Source: Gulosibacter molinativorax
GTDB taxonomy: Bacteria; Actinomycetota; Actinomycetes; Actinomycetales; Microbacteriaceae
DNA: 64,000 nucleotides
Reading direction: 5' to 3'
Assembly (NCBI RefSeq): GCF_003010915.2
Contig: NZ_CP028426.1
Coordinates: 1,798,001 to 1,862,000, forward strand
Of the stretch, positions 9,242 to 17,994 are shown one piece after another; within the stretch, counting starts at the first letter, position 1, and the number at the start of each line of letters is the position of its first letter. Under the pieces are notes generated by a model. It ran no database searches and had not been told where the DNA came from. It saw nothing but the letters and a program-made list of their open reading frames with translations. The translations under genes and the position numbers were made by a program.

Positions 9242-10672
9242 ATGACTGAGTACCGTAAGCCGCTCGCGACCCGCGCCACCCCAATCGATGGGCTCGTGAT
9301 CGTTGACCTGACCGTGCATCCGGACAACCGGGGCTGGTTCAAGGAGAACTGGCAGCGCGAGAAAATGGTCGCCGCCGGGATCCCCGATTTCGGGCCCGTG
9401 CAAAACAACATGAGCTTCAACGCGGAGGCCGGTATCACCCGCGGCCTGCACGCGGAGCCATGGGACAAGTTCGTGTCGGTCGCCACCGGCGCCGTGTTCG
9501 GCGCGTGGTGTGACCTGCGTGCCGGGTCGCCGACGTACGGGCAGGTCGCGACGACCACGATCACCCCGGATGTCGCGGTGTATGTGCCGCGCGGGGTCGC
9601 GAACGGATTCCAGGCGCTCGAGGACGGCACGGCGTATTCGTATCTCGTGAACGACCACTGGTCCCCGGATGCGGAATACGCGTTCGTGAACCTCGCCGAT
9701 CCCGCGCTCGGCATCGACTGGCCGCTGCCACTGACCGACCTGTCGGACACACACCTGTCAGACAAGGATCGCGCCCACCCGCCGCTCGCGGAGGTCGTGC
9801 CCATCGCGCCCCGCCGCATCCTCGTTACCGGCGCGGCCGGCCAGCTCGGTACCGCGCTGCGGGATGCGTTCCCCGAGGCCGAGTTCCCGGGCGTCGAGTT
9901 CGTCACCCACGCCGAGCTGGACATCACCGACCCGCAGCTTGCGACCGCGCGCCCGTGGCGGCAGTACACCGCGATCGTCAACGCGGCCGCGTACACCGCG
10001 GTCGATGCCGCCGAAACCACGGGCCGGCAGGCCTCGTGGGCGGTAAACGCGGCCGGTGTCGCGAACCTCGCGCGCGTCGCGGCGGAGTTCGGCCTCACGC
10101 TCGTGCACGTCTCGTCCGACTACGTCTACGACGGCGCGTCCACGGATGCGTACCGCGAGGACGCACCGCTCGCACCGCTCGGGGTGTACGGGCAGACGAA
10201 GGCGGCCGGGGATCTTGCTGCCGCGACCGCGCCTCGGCATTACATCGTGCGCACCTCGTGGGTGATCGGCGACGGCGCAAACTTCGTGAATACGATGGCC
10301 TCACTCGCCGACCGTGGCATCGCCCCGCAGGTCGTGGACGACCAGATTGGCCGGCCGACCTTCACTCGCGATATTGCCGCGGGCATCCGGCACCTGCTCG
10401 AGACCCGCCCTGAGTACGGGGTCTACCACCTCACGAACACCGGCGAGCCCGCATCCTGGGCCGAGGTTGCCCGCGAGGTCTACACCGGGGTCGGCGCGAG
10501 CGCGGATGCGGTCACCGGGGTGTCGACCGCGGCCTATTTCGAGGACAAGCCCGGCACCTCTCCGCGCCCGCTGAACTCGGTGCTCGAGGTCGACAAGCTC
10601 ACCCACACCGGGTTCACCGCGCCGTCGTGGCGCGACCGGTTGACCGAATACTTGAAGGGATTGTCGCGATGA
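9242..10672 (+). CDS. rfbCD: Fused dTDP-4-dehydrorhamnose 3,5-epimerase / 4-reductase
   Basis: A 476-residue fusion of two rhamnose-pathway enzymes. Residues 1 to about 185 are an RmlC-type cupin epimerase, with the conserved [11 protein letters not shown] active-site His segment and [11 protein letters not shown]. Residues from about 193 onward are an RmlD-type reductase beginning [16 protein letters not shown], with YGQTKAAGD as its YxxxK. Together they take dTDP-4-keto-6-deoxyglucose to dTDP-L-rhamnose with NADPH. Both halves look catalytically complete. Such fusions are known in actinobacteria. It starts 3 bases after rfbB and overlaps rfbA by four bases (ATGA), indicating translational coupling. 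Confidence 0.95.
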   Translation: MTEYRKPLATRATPIDGLVIVDLTVHPDNRGWFKENWQREKMVAAGIPDFGPVQNNMSFNAEAGITRGLHAEPWDKFVSVATGAVFGAWCDLRAGSPTYGQVATTTITPDVAVYVPRGVANGFQALEDGTAYSYLVNDHWSPDAEYAFVNLADPALGIDWPLPLTDLSDTHLSDKDRAHPPLAEVVPIAPRRILVTGAAGQLGTALRDAFPEAEFPGVEFVTHAELDITDPQLATARPWRQYTAIVNAAAYTAVDAAETTGRQASWAVNAAGVANLARVAAEFGLTLVHVSSDYVYDGASTDAYREDAPLAPLGVYGQTKAAGDLAAATAPRHYIVRTSWVIGDGANFVNTMASLADRGIAPQVVDDQIGRPTFTRDIAAGIRHLLETRPEYGVYHLTNTGEPASWAEVAREVYTGVGASADAVTGVSTAAYFEDKPGTSPRPLNSVLEVDKLTHTGFTAPSWRDRLTEYLKGLSR

Positions 10673-11538
10673 AGGGCATCATCCTTGCCGGCGGCTCCGG
10701 CACGCGCCTGCACCCGATCACGCAGGGCATCTCCAAACAGCTGATGCCGATCTATGACAAGCCGATGGTGTACTACCCGCTGTCAACGCTCATCCAGGCC
10801 GGGATCCGCGAGATCCTGACCATCACGACCCCGGAAGACTCGGCCGCGTTCCACCGCCTCCTCGGCGACGGCTCCGCGTGGGGGATCGAGTTGAGTTACG
10901 CGGTGCAGCCCTCCCCCGACGGGCTCGCGCAGGCGTTCATCATCGGCGAGGACTTCATCGGCGACGACGATGTCGCGCTCGTGCTCGGGGACAACATCTT
11001 CGATGGCCCGCAGCTCGGGCAGGCGTTGAACGGCTGCGCGGAACCGCAGGGCGGGATCGTGTTCGCGTATCCGGTGTCGGACCCGCAGCGGTATGGCGTG
11101 GTCGAGTTCGATGGCGATAACCGGGCGATCTCGATCGAGGAGAAGCCCGCGCAGCCGAAGTCGAACTTCGCGGTCGTCGGGCTCTACTTCTACGACAATC
11201 GCGTGGTCGAGATCGCGAAGTCGGTGACGCCCTCCGCGCGCGGCGAGCTCGAGATCACGAGCGTGAACGAGGCGTATCTCGAGCAGGGTGACCTGACGGT
11301 GCAGCGCCTCGGCCGCGGCGATGTGTGGCTCGATACCGGGACGATCGACTCGATGAGTGAGGCGTCTTCGTATGTCGAGGTGCTGCAGAAACGTACCGGG
11401 CTCATCATCGGGTCGCCGGAAGTGGCGGCGTTCCGTGCGGGTTTCATTTCGGCGGATGTGCTGGAGTCGCTCGGGCAGCGACTCGCGAAGTCCGGCTACG
11501 GCCAGTACCTCATGAGCGTGTCGAGCTGGGAGCGATAG
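10669..11538 (+). CDS. rfbA: Glucose-1-phosphate thymidylyltransferase
   Basis: A 289-residue RmlA-type nucleotidyltransferase that makes dTDP-glucose from dTTP and glucose 1-phosphate, the first step and feedback point of the rhamnose pathway. The N-terminus [16 protein letters not shown] carries the nucleotide-binding signature, followed by [19 protein letters not shown], and later LVLGDNIF and WLDTGT. Length is typical. The start is fixed by the ATGA overlap with the preceding stop. The product feeds rfbB, so all four activities needed for dTDP-L-rhamnose sit in three genes, presumably for cell-wall polysaccharide. No glycosyltransferase is visible next to them. Confidence 0.97.
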   Translation: MKGIILAGGSGTRLHPITQGISKQLMPIYDKPMVYYPLSTLIQAGIREILTITTPEDSAAFHRLLGDGSAWGIELSYAVQPSPDGLAQAFIIGEDFIGDDDVALVLGDNIFDGPQLGQALNGCAEPQGGIVFAYPVSDPQRYGVVEFDGDNRAISIEEKPAQPKSNFAVVGLYFYDNRVVEIAKSVTPSARGELEITSVNEAYLEQGDLTVQRLGRGDVWLDTGTIDSMSEASSYVEVLQKRTGLIIGSPEVAAFRAGFISADVLESLGQRLAKSGYGQYLMSVSSWER

Positions 11539-11610
11539 GCCGCGGCATTCGGCGAGGATGCGTGCTCGCGCATCCAGCGGTATCGCACCTCGGGACGCGA
11601 TAGTGGCGGC

Positions 11611-12231
11611 ATGTATTCGAGGAAACCTCTGGGTCTCGCTTATCCCTTTCGAGGCAAGTGGCTCGTGCAGAATAGCCCGGCCAACCGCATCCCGAGCCAC
11701 GGCACGGAGGTGTTCGCGAGCTCGAATGCGATTGATTTTGTTCCAGTCGACGACCGAGGAGTATCGGCCCCGATCACTTTCCGTACGCTTTTTCGCCCCG
11801 AGCCGCCCGAACGATTCTCGGGGTTCGGGCGGCCGATCCTGAGCCCCGCTACCGGCCGGATCGTCGCAAGGCACGACGCGCTCCCCGACCATCCCGCCTA
11901 TCGGGGCTTCCCTTCAGTCGGGTATGCCTTGACACAGCGACAACGCGCGGCCGAAGGCTGGCCCGCACTCGCGGGCAACTACGTCGGCATCGATACCGGA
12001 CACGGCATCCTGTTTCTGTGCCACCTCCGGCGTGGCTCCGTCAAGGTCGAAGTCGGCGCACGTATCGGTGTCGGCGACGTGGTGGCGGCGTGCGGCAACT
12101 CTGGAAATAGCACCGAGCCGCACGTGCACGTCCAGGCGGTCGACAACCTCGATATCGATAGTGCCCGGCCAGTCGAGATCCGGTTCAACGGCTCGCTTCC
12201 GCGGAACGGCGAAGTCGTCGACGCGGGGTAG
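11611..12231 (+). CDS. M23-family (LytM-like) peptidase domain protein
   Basis: A 206-residue protein resembling M23 glycyl-glycine-type metallopeptidases. It has an SHGTEVFASSNAIDF segment where the first zinc ligands (H...D) normally lie, then YVGIDTGHGILFLCHLRRGS, G-x-GDVVAACGNSGNS and EPHVHVQ, the last being the HxH motif. There is no signal peptide or lipobox, unlike cell-wall hydrolases of this fold. It may act inside the cell, use another export route, or be a degenerate paralogue. It stands alone downstream of rfbA, convergent with the MFS gene. Confidence 0.78.
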   Translation: MYSRKPLGLAYPFRGKWLVQNSPANRIPSHGTEVFASSNAIDFVPVDDRGVSAPITFRTLFRPEPPERFSGFGRPILSPATGRIVARHDALPDHPAYRGFPSVGYALTQRQRAAEGWPALAGNYVGIDTGHGILFLCHLRRGSVKVEVGARIGVGDVVAACGNSGNSTEPHVHVQAVDNLDIDSARPVEIRFNGSLPRNGEVVDAG

Positions 12232-12292
12232 GAGCCGTGATTTCGCCATCGGCGCGTCGCTTCCCGCTCGCGGCATACTTTCCGCTCGCGAC

Positions 12293-13663
12293 CTACTTCC
12301 CGCTCGATACGTCGGGCAGGCGCGCACCAGCAACAACGCCGACGAGGCCCATCGCCGCGAGGAACAACAGCGCCCAGATCACGTGGATGAGCGCGAGCAG
12401 CGAGCTGATGCCGCCCACGATCAGCAGGATGACGCCCATCGCCGAGTTCGAAACGGCTACGTACTTCGTGCGGAGGTCACCCTCCGCCATGTCTACGACG
12501 TAGGTCTTGCGGCCGACGCGAACACCCGTGTGCATCAAGGTGATCGCGAAGTAGGCAGCGATGAAGAAGAGTTCCCCGGCGGGCCCCGCCCCGCTGAACC
12601 CCGGAATGATTGTCGCGAGCACCACCGCGATAACCACCGCGGAGGCAACACCCGCGCCCACACTCATCAGCCGATTGCTCGACCGGTCGGCAAACCTGCC
12701 GAACATCCTGCCGCCGAGCAACGACGCCAGCCCCGACGCGATGATGTAACCGCCGAGCCCCGCGAGACTGCCAGCGCCATGCTGGATGGACAGGGTAACG
12801 ATGAAGGGCGGGCTCAGTGACGAAACAAGTAGGAGGCTCCGGACCGAAACGAACTGTCGGAATCGCGCATCCTCACGCAGCAGCGCGACGGTATCGGTGA
12901 ACCAATTGCCCTTGGGCTTGTCGGACTCGGGCTCCGCAGATTTGCTCTGTTCGGCTTCGCTCTCGCCCGCGGGCTCGCGGATGCCAGCGTAGATCCACGC
13001 CACGAAAACCCACAGGACGGCACCGAGTGCGAGCAGCCAGGCGATCTGCCCTGCCGTCAGGTTGTCGCCGCCGATCAGGCGAATCGCGACACCGATCGTG
13101 ATCGCGACCAGGCCCGCCGCGGTGGTGGCGAGGCCATTGATCTGGCCGCGCTCACCCTTCGGAATTGTCCGCCCCTGGACATCCTTCGACGCGATCGAAG
13201 TAAGACAGCGCCCGTACGCAAACACCGCCATCGCGAGGACGATGATGATACCCGCGGTGAGGCCGGATGCGAGCGCGGCGGTACCCGCCATGATTGCGGC
13301 CGCGGCAGCTTGGATGAGCGACCCGACAACGAAAATCCACTTGCGATATCGCACCCGCACGACCCGCGGCGTGAGCGCGGCCTGCGGCAACATCGACCCA
13401 GATTCTCGGATTGGGACGAGGAGCCCGGTGAGCGCTGGCGGGACCCCAAGGACTGAGAACAGCCAAGGCAGCACCGTGGATGCATTGACCGTTTGATCGC
13501 CAGCCGATTGGAGCGCCGTGGCAAAGATCTGTTTTAAGCCATTGCTTGGCACATTTCGGCGAACTTCTTCGGGGAGCTTCTTCTCGGCCTCGGGATTGCG
13601 CTTCATGACTCGCGAATAAAGACGTTCCGCCTTTGTCGCAGTGAATTCATTTCCATTCTGCAT
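12293..13663 (-). CDS. MFS-type membrane transporter
   Basis: A 456-residue polytopic protein with a hydrophilic N-terminal tail of about 45 residues (NPEAEKKLPEEVRRNVPS...) and about twelve hydrophobic segments. A charged cytoplasmic loop (REPAGESEAEQSKSAEPESD) falls in the middle, as in 6+6 major-facilitator permeases. No substrate-specific motif is recognised. A start at 13663 gives MQNGNEFTATKAERLY. Directly after its stop, toward 12240, there are imperfect repeats of the terminal codons (TTCCCGCTCG words). It is downstream of the cupin gene but separated from it by a strong terminator. Confidence 0.75.
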   Translation of the reverse strand: MQNGNEFTATKAERLYSRVMKRNPEAEKKLPEEVRRNVPSNGLKQIFATALQSAGDQTVNASTVLPWLFSVLGVPPALTGLLVPIRESGSMLPQAALTPRVVRVRYRKWIFVVGSLIQAAAAAIMAGTAALASGLTAGIIIVLAMAVFAYGRCLTSIASKDVQGRTIPKGERGQINGLATTAAGLVAITIGVAIRLIGGDNLTAGQIAWLLALGAVLWVFVAWIYAGIREPAGESEAEQSKSAEPESDKPKGNWFTDTVALLREDARFRQFVSVRSLLLVSSLSPPFIVTLSIQHGAGSLAGLGGYIIASGLASLLGGRMFGRFADRSSNRLMSVGAGVASAVVIAVVLATIIPGFSGAGPAGELFFIAAYFAITLMHTGVRVGRKTYVVDMAEGDLRTKYVAVSNSAMGVILLIVGGISSLLALIHVIWALLFLAAMGLVGVVAGARLPDVSSGK

Positions 13664-13696
13664 GGCTGCGAGCTCCTCGATTAAAGAAATAGAAGA

Positions 13697-13731
13697 GGGC
13701 TTTCGGGCGCGAATAGTTCGCCCGAAAGCCC
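13697..13731 (-). terminator. Rho-independent terminator after the cupin gene
   Basis: A perfect 13-bp stem (13697-13709 with 13719-13731, GGGCTTTCGGGCG arm) and 9-base loop. Read on the minus strand, it is followed by the pyrimidine-rich TCTTCTATTTCTTT tract. It ends the cupin transcript and insulates the MFS gene. Confidence 0.88.
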
Positions 13732-13747
13732 AACTGGTCTGCGGCGA

Positions 13748-14161
13748 CTAGTGTTCGTCGTGACCCTGGTCAGCCTGCGTCTTGTGAACGGTGCCAGGAG
13801 CGTGGTGAGGGGGTGCGTAGATGCTGTACACCTTCATGGGTTCGTCACCGATGTTGGTCACGTTGTGCCAGACACCGCGCGGGACGAAAATTGCCCAGTC
13901 AGCGCCGACTTCCTCTTCGAAGGTGACCTCGTCTTCAGAGGGGCCCATCTGGACGCGACCGCGTCCCTGCTCGAGGCGAAGGAACTGGTCGGTGTCGGTG
14001 TGCAGTTCGAGACCGATATCACCACCAACCGGAATAGACATGAGAGTCATCTGAAGGAATTCTCCGGTCCACTGAGTGGTGCGGAAGTTTTCGTTCGCGA
14101 CAGTCGCATCCTCGATGTTGAGAACGTATGGATTGGGGCCGTGGTCAGTCTGTTCGCTCAT
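13748..14161 (-). CDS. Cupin domain protein
   Basis: A 137-residue single-domain cupin. Motif 1 is seen as GGDIGLELHTDTDQFLRLEQG (H...E), and motif 2 as PRGVWHNVTNIG, giving the conserved PxGxxHxxxN. The C-terminal tail is His/Asp-rich (PPHHAPGTVHK...GHDEH). Proteins of this type in the public record are small metal-binding cupins of unclear substrate. Cytosolic. Divergent from the nitroreductase-like gene across a 100-bp region that includes a possible iron-regulator box, and followed by a strong terminator. Confidence 0.85.
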   Translation of the reverse strand: MSEQTDHGPNPYVLNIEDATVANENFRTTQWTGEFLQMTLMSIPVGGDIGLELHTDTDQFLRLEQGRGRVQMGPSEDEVTFEEEVGADWAIFVPRGVWHNVTNIGDEPMKVYSIYAPPHHAPGTVHKTQADQGHDEH

Positions 14162-14197
14162 GTCTAAATTTTATCAACGCGTTATTCTGAATTCAAG

Positions 14198-14216
14198 CAA
14201 GGCCAGGCTCGCCTAA
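14198..14216. promoter_or_regulatory. Possible DtxR/IdeR-type iron box
   Basis: A 19-bp site ending AGGCTCGCCTAA matches about 13 of 19 positions of the DtxR/IdeR consensus as I recall it. It lies between the divergent cupin and nitroreductase starts, close to where a repressor could act. Weak, by eye only. Confidence 0.3.
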
Positions 14217-14261
14217 AGAGTTTAGTTGCCGTCTTCCCAACTGTCTTGGGACAATGGCAAT

Positions 14262-14837
14262 ATGAAGTTTTTCGCTGATCCTGCGCTCGAATCGATGGCG
14301 ACCCGACGTTCGGTGTCGAAAGTCGGTCCCGAGACACCGAGCGACGCGGAGATCGCGGTTCTCCTCGATGCCGTCACCCCGGTCGCCGACCACAAGGCGC
14401 TCCGACCCTGGCGGCTCATCCTGCTTCGCGGCGACGACCGCATGAAACTCGCCAACGCGCTTGACGCCGCCGACGGCGTGACGCGCGAAGAGGGCGAATA
14501 CAACACGAAGCCGTTTCGCGCCGAGCTGCTGATCGCAATCGTGTTCAGCCCCACCGAGCACCCCAAGGTTCCCGAATGGGAGCAGCGGGTTACCGCTGCC
14601 GGAGCCGGCCATCTTCTCGAGCTGGCGCTGTGGCAGAAGGGATGGGGCGTCATGTGGCGCACCGGCCTGCTAGCAAATGCGCCCGAAGTTCACGCAGCAC
14701 ACGGCCTGCAGGAGCGCGAGTCGCTCCTCGGCTGGCTCTACGTCGGCAGCATCGACGAGCATTTCCGCGAACGGCTCCTGAATTCGAACCGCCCCGCGCT
14801 GGATGCAGACCAGTTCCTCGGGCGAATGCCGCGGTAG
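14262..14837 (+). CDS. Nitroreductase family protein
   Basis: A 191-residue FMN-dependent nitroreductase-like protein. The N-terminus MKFFADPALESMATRRSV matches the family's opening helix and RRSV motif. HKALRPWRLILLRGDDRMKL corresponds to the flavin-binding PS/LRPWRF region, and GHLLELALWQKGWGVMWRTG to the central helix of putative NAD(P)H nitroreductases. The start at 14262 is chosen because the alternative at 14226 adds residues without family character. Substrate is unknown. Divergent from the cupin gene. Length is typical of the short subgroup. Confidence 0.82.
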   Translation: MKFFADPALESMATRRSVSKVGPETPSDAEIAVLLDAVTPVADHKALRPWRLILLRGDDRMKLANALDAADGVTREEGEYNTKPFRAELLIAIVFSPTEHPKVPEWEQRVTAAGAGHLLELALWQKGWGVMWRTGLLANAPEVHAAHGLQERESLLGWLYVGSIDEHFRERLLNSNRPALDADQFLGRMPR

Positions 14838-14877
14838 TCGTGGCCAGCGGTCGACTCATCCCGTCCGTGGTAACCTG

Positions 14878-14935
14878 TGATCACTACATCCCCCACGCCT
14901 CTCCACGATGCGCACTTGGGGGATTTTCTCTGCCC
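14878..14935 (+). ncRNA. Structured RNA upstream of AbiF gene (abiF-type motif)
   Basis: Just 5' of the AbiF-type gene, ATCCCCCA (14888-14895) pairs with TGGGGGAT (14917-14924), enclosing a 21-base region with a possible short inner helix, then TTTCTCT. AbiF/AbiD-type HEPN genes are known to carry a conserved structured RNA at this position. I recognise the ACATCCCCCACG...CACTTGGGGG pattern as that motif from memory. The exact ends are not determinable by eye. The RNA looks undamaged even though the downstream protein gene is broken. Confidence 0.62.
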
Positions 14936-14955
14936 CAGGCCAGGAGTGAGCAACG

Positions 14956-15782
14956 ATGCTTCGACCCCGACCAATGCGTCCGCGTGGCTCGCACCACTTC
15001 GATAAGCCACCGCTGAGTCTCGACGACCTGGTGGACCGTCTCGTTGGCCGGGGCCTCACTGTCCCCGATCGCGACCGCGCCCGAAGGTACCTGCGGCACA
15101 TCGGCTACTACCGGCTGTCCCCCTACTCAATTCCGTTCCAGCAGGGCGGGCCCGATCACCTGCTTTACGAAGGAACGTCATTCGATGACGTCCTGGATCT
15201 CTACGTCTTCGATCGTGCGCTGAGGCTCCTCGTAATGGACGCTCTCGAGCGGGTCGAGGTCGCCGTGCGCGCGGCCCTGACCGACCACATGGCGACCTCC
15301 TACGACGATCCCCACTGGTATGTGGACGCATCGCACTTCCAGCACGGCGGCAAGCACGCCGGTCTCATGAAGATCGTCAGGGACACCTGCGGCGCCGCGC
15401 TCACAGGACCGCCATCGCCAAGAGCATCGGCTTGACCGCTCCAGTGCTTGAGTCCTGGATGCCGACGTACGTCCGCGTGCGCAACATCTGTGCCCACCAC
15501 GGACGGCTCTGGAACGTCGGCCTCGGCATCTACCCGGCGATCCCGAACTCGCCGACCATCTCGTGGCTCGAAGGTGCGGACGCGTTACCAGACCGTTCGA
15601 GGAAGCGACTCTACCCGGTGCTGGTTTCGCTGCAGTCAGTCCTCGATTCGGTGTCTCCGCGCAGCAGCTGGGCAAAGCGGCTCCACGCGCTGCTCAGCAC
15701 TCGACCACCGATGAATTTGCGTGGCATGGGCATTCCCGAGGACTGGGCGAACGACGGATTCTGGAACCGGCGGATCTCCTGA
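14956..15782 (+). pseudogene. AbiF-type (Abi_2) HEPN abortive-infection gene, broken by an internal deletion
   Basis: The first frame (14956-15435) encodes a typical Abi_2 N-terminus: FDKPPLSLDDLVDRLV, then RRYLRHIGYYRLSPY, then LYVFDRALRLLVMDALERVE. It ends after MKIVRDTCGAAL. The second frame resumes near 15400 with RTAIAKSIGLTAPVLESW and continues through RVRNICAHHGRLWN, the HEPN R-x4-H RNase motif, to 15782. By comparison with family length (about 300 residues), roughly 55-65 codons are missing at the junction, and the deletion shifts the frame. The HEPN motif lies after the shift, so a functional nuclease is unlikely. A short C-terminal product from the TTG at 15432 is possible. Confidence 0.8.
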
Positions 15783-15857
15783 GCGATCCGGCTCACGCAG
15801 CTCTCCGCGATGCCAGTGAAACCCTGTCCTCGCCGGCGGTTCTTGCAGGTCGAGCCG

Positions 15858-16805
15858 CTAGCGCATCCGCTGACACTTGGGGCAGCGGTAGGAGGAGCGA
15901 TTGGCGAACGCCTCGCGCTTGATCGGGATACCGCAGCGATAGCACGGCTTGCCCTCACGCCCGTACGCCTTCAGGCTGCGCGAGAAGTAACCCGACTCGC
16001 CGTTCACGTTGACGTAGAGCGAATCGAACGACGTGCCGCCTTCCTCGAGCGACTGCGCAAACACATCCTGCACGTGCTCGAGGAGCTCGTTGACTTTGCG
16101 CGCGGAGACGGTGTTGGCGAGCTGCGCCCAGTGCAACCGCGCGCGCCACAGCGCCTCATCGGCGTAGATATTGCCCACGCCAGAGATGATCGCCTGGTCA
16201 AGGATGGCGGCCTTGATGCTCCGCTTGGTCGAGCGGATGCGCAAGGAGAATAACTTGCGATCGAAGCGAGGGTCGATCGGGTCGCGAGCGATGTGCGTGA
16301 CCTGGCCCGGGATGCGCTCCTCGGCCGCATCGATCGGCGCCACGAGATCGTCGATCGCGAGCGAGCCAAAGAGTCGCTGATCGATGAATCGCAGTTCGAA
16401 CTCACCCGCGGGACCGTCGACGCGCATCCGGATGCGCAGCTGCTTGTCTTCGGGTGCGCCCAGTGTGCGCACGAGCATCTGGCCGCTCATGCCGAGGTGG
16501 GTGAGGAGGGCGTCGTGCGGGCGGGTTTCGACGGATGGGGTTTCGACGGACGGGGTTTCGACAGGCTCAACCGACGGGAGTGGTTCAACCGCCGGAAGTG
16601 GTTCGAGCGGCACCCAAAGAAACTTGCCGCGGCGGCTCGCGGGGCGAAACGTCCGGCCCTCGAGCCGCGTCACGAAGTCGAGCGGCGTGCCGTCGTGACG
16701 CTTCAGCGCGCGCTCGTCGAGCACATCCACCGAGCGCACTGTTGCGCCAGCGACCGCCGCCGCGAGGCCCTGGCGAACGACCTCGACTTCGGGAAGTTCA
16801 GGCAT
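15858..16805 (-). CDS. mutM: Formamidopyrimidine-DNA glycosylase with a repeat-derived insertion
   Basis: A 315-residue Fpg, longer than the usual 270-290. It removes 8-oxoguanine and formamidopyrimidines and cuts the abasic site. The N-terminal catalytic proline is in MPELPEVE, the lesion-site lysine in RRGKFLWVPL, and the C-terminal zinc finger is C-YRC...CPKC. Between KFLWVPL and HLGMSGQ lie about 30 extra residues with a VETPS repeat (residues about 66-97). Their DNA (about 16514-16604) repeats the TTTCGACGGA / TTTCGACAGGCTCAAC word that is dispersed between genes in relatives, so an intergenic repeat seems to have entered the gene in frame. Start 16805 is 17 bp after rnc. Confidence 0.95.
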   Translation of the reverse strand: MPELPEVEVVRQGLAAAVAGATVRSVDVLDERALKRHDGTPLDFVTRLEGRTFRPASRRGKFLWVPLEPLPAVEPLPSVEPVETPSVETPSVETRPHDALLTHLGMSGQMLVRTLGAPEDKQLRIRMRVDGPAGEFELRFIDQRLFGSLAIDDLVAPIDAAEERIPGQVTHIARDPIDPRFDRKLFSLRIRSTKRSIKAAILDQAIISGVGNIYADEALWRARLHWAQLANTVSARKVNELLEHVQDVFAQSLEEGGTSFDSLYVNVNGESGYFSRSLKAYGREGKPCYRCGIPIKREAFANRSSYRCPKCQRMR

Positions 16806-16822
16806 CGAGTGGTCCCCGGCCT

Positions 16823-17575
16823 CTACTGCTTGGCCGTAGAGGCGGCCGCCGATTCCTCGCGCAGCTTCGTCCACGCGGCCAACGCGGCGGCGAGCTCTGC
16901 CTGCTTCTTACTGCGGCCCGTGCCCGTCGCCTCAACGAGCACGCCCTTCCCCTTCGGGACACGCACATTCGCCGTGAACACGCGATCGTGGTCGGGCCCG
17001 GTGCCAGTCACCGAGTACTCCGGCGCCTCGCACTGAAGGTCGGCAATGAACTCGAGCAGCGCCGTCTTCGGGTCCATTTCGGCGCTCAGCCGCTCGACGT
17101 CGCCGACGTAGGGCCGCACGAGGCCTAAAACGAGATTCGTCGCGGCCTCGAAGCCCGCGGAAAGGTGGGCTGCCCCGAATACCGCTTCAAGCGCATCCGC
17201 CAGAATCGAATCCTTGTCGATTCCCCCAGTAAGCTGCTCACTCTTGCCGAGCCGAAGGTACTGGCCGAGCCCGATCTTGCGGGCAATATCGGCGAGCGTG
17301 ACCGTGGACACCAGCGCGTGGTGTCGAGGCGAGAGCTCCCCCTCATTGAGGTCGGGGAACTCCTCATACAGCATCTGCGCGACCGCGAGGCCGAGGACCG
17401 AGTCGCCAAGGAACTCCAGGCGCTCGTTGTCGGGCGCGCCATCGTGCTCGTAGGCCCACGACGAGTGTGTGAGCGCGAGATCAAGCAATTCCGGAACGAA
17501 TTCGACCCCGAGTGCCTGAGCCAGCGGAGCTGGGTCGGCGACCTCGGGGTCGAACTTCTTAGAGCGTTTGGTCAC
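16823..17575 (-). CDS. rnc: Ribonuclease III
   Basis: A 250-residue RNase III that cuts double-stranded RNA, including rRNA precursors. The signature NERLEFLGDSVLG is present near residue 50, with HSSWAYEH before it and the second acidic cluster (DALEAVFGA) later. The C-terminal part carries a double-stranded RNA-binding domain (ALLEFIADLQCEAPEYSV... and GTGRSKKQAELAAALAAW). Length is normal. It sits 17 bp downstream of rpmF and 17 bp upstream of mutM, the standard DUF177-rpmF-rnc-mutM order, presumably one transcript. Confidence 0.97.
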   Translation of the reverse strand: MTKRSKKFDPEVADPAPLAQALGVEFVPELLDLALTHSSWAYEHDGAPDNERLEFLGDSVLGLAVAQMLYEEFPDLNEGELSPRHHALVSTVTLADIARKIGLGQYLRLGKSEQLTGGIDKDSILADALEAVFGAAHLSAGFEAATNLVLGLVRPYVGDVERLSAEMDPKTALLEFIADLQCEAPEYSVTGTGPDHDRVFTANVRVPKGKGVLVEATGTGRSKKQAELAAALAAWTKLREESAAASTAKQ

Positions 17576-17592
17576 TCGCGAAAAGCCAGTGA

Positions 17593-17796
17593 CTAGGCGT
17601 CAGCGACTCGGCGGCCCTTGTACTCGTAGTAGAGCGGGGTGCCGTCAACGTCTTCAACGAGCTTCGCGCGGTGCGGGAGGCTGTAGGTGACCTTACCGTT
17701 TTCGACGGTCTTGACGAGTGCGGGGGCCTTGGCCTTCCACTGCGAACGACGCGAACGGGTGTTCGAGCGGCTCAGTTTGCGCTTGGGGACTGGCAT
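17593..17796 (-). CDS. rpmF: 50S ribosomal protein L32 (cysteine-free form)
   Basis: A 67-residue L32 beginning [20 protein letters not shown], the family's basic N-terminus. No cysteine is present, so this is the zinc-independent (C-minus) form. It continues [21 protein letters not shown]. The purine-rich AAAGGAAGGC just before the ATG is its Shine-Dalgarno. It precedes rnc, and a DUF177 protein gene lies about 200 bp upstream on the same strand, as is usual. Confidence 0.97.
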   Translation of the reverse strand: MPVPKRKLSRSNTRSRRSQWKAKAPALVKTVENGKVTYSLPHRAKLVEDVDGTPLYYEYKGRRVADA

Positions 17797-17994
17797 GGTT
17801 GCCTTCCTTTTCTAAATAAACAATGTCTGCTTCCGCGAATTGGCTTCGCAATCGGTGCGTGCCACGCGGGCGATGGGGCTCCACCGCGCATCGGCCAAAA
17901 GACCGGAGCGGGCTGAGTCAAGAGTTCTCGAAGCAATGAGCCCTACACCAACCGCCAAGTCTACGCGAGAATCGGCGATGGCGCGACCCCGACT

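Noticed and set aside
12240..12305. Tandem TTCCCGCTCG words after the MFS gene as a regulatory repeat
   Set aside because: Only three imperfect copies, explained by slippage duplication at the gene's end; no structure or site is evident.
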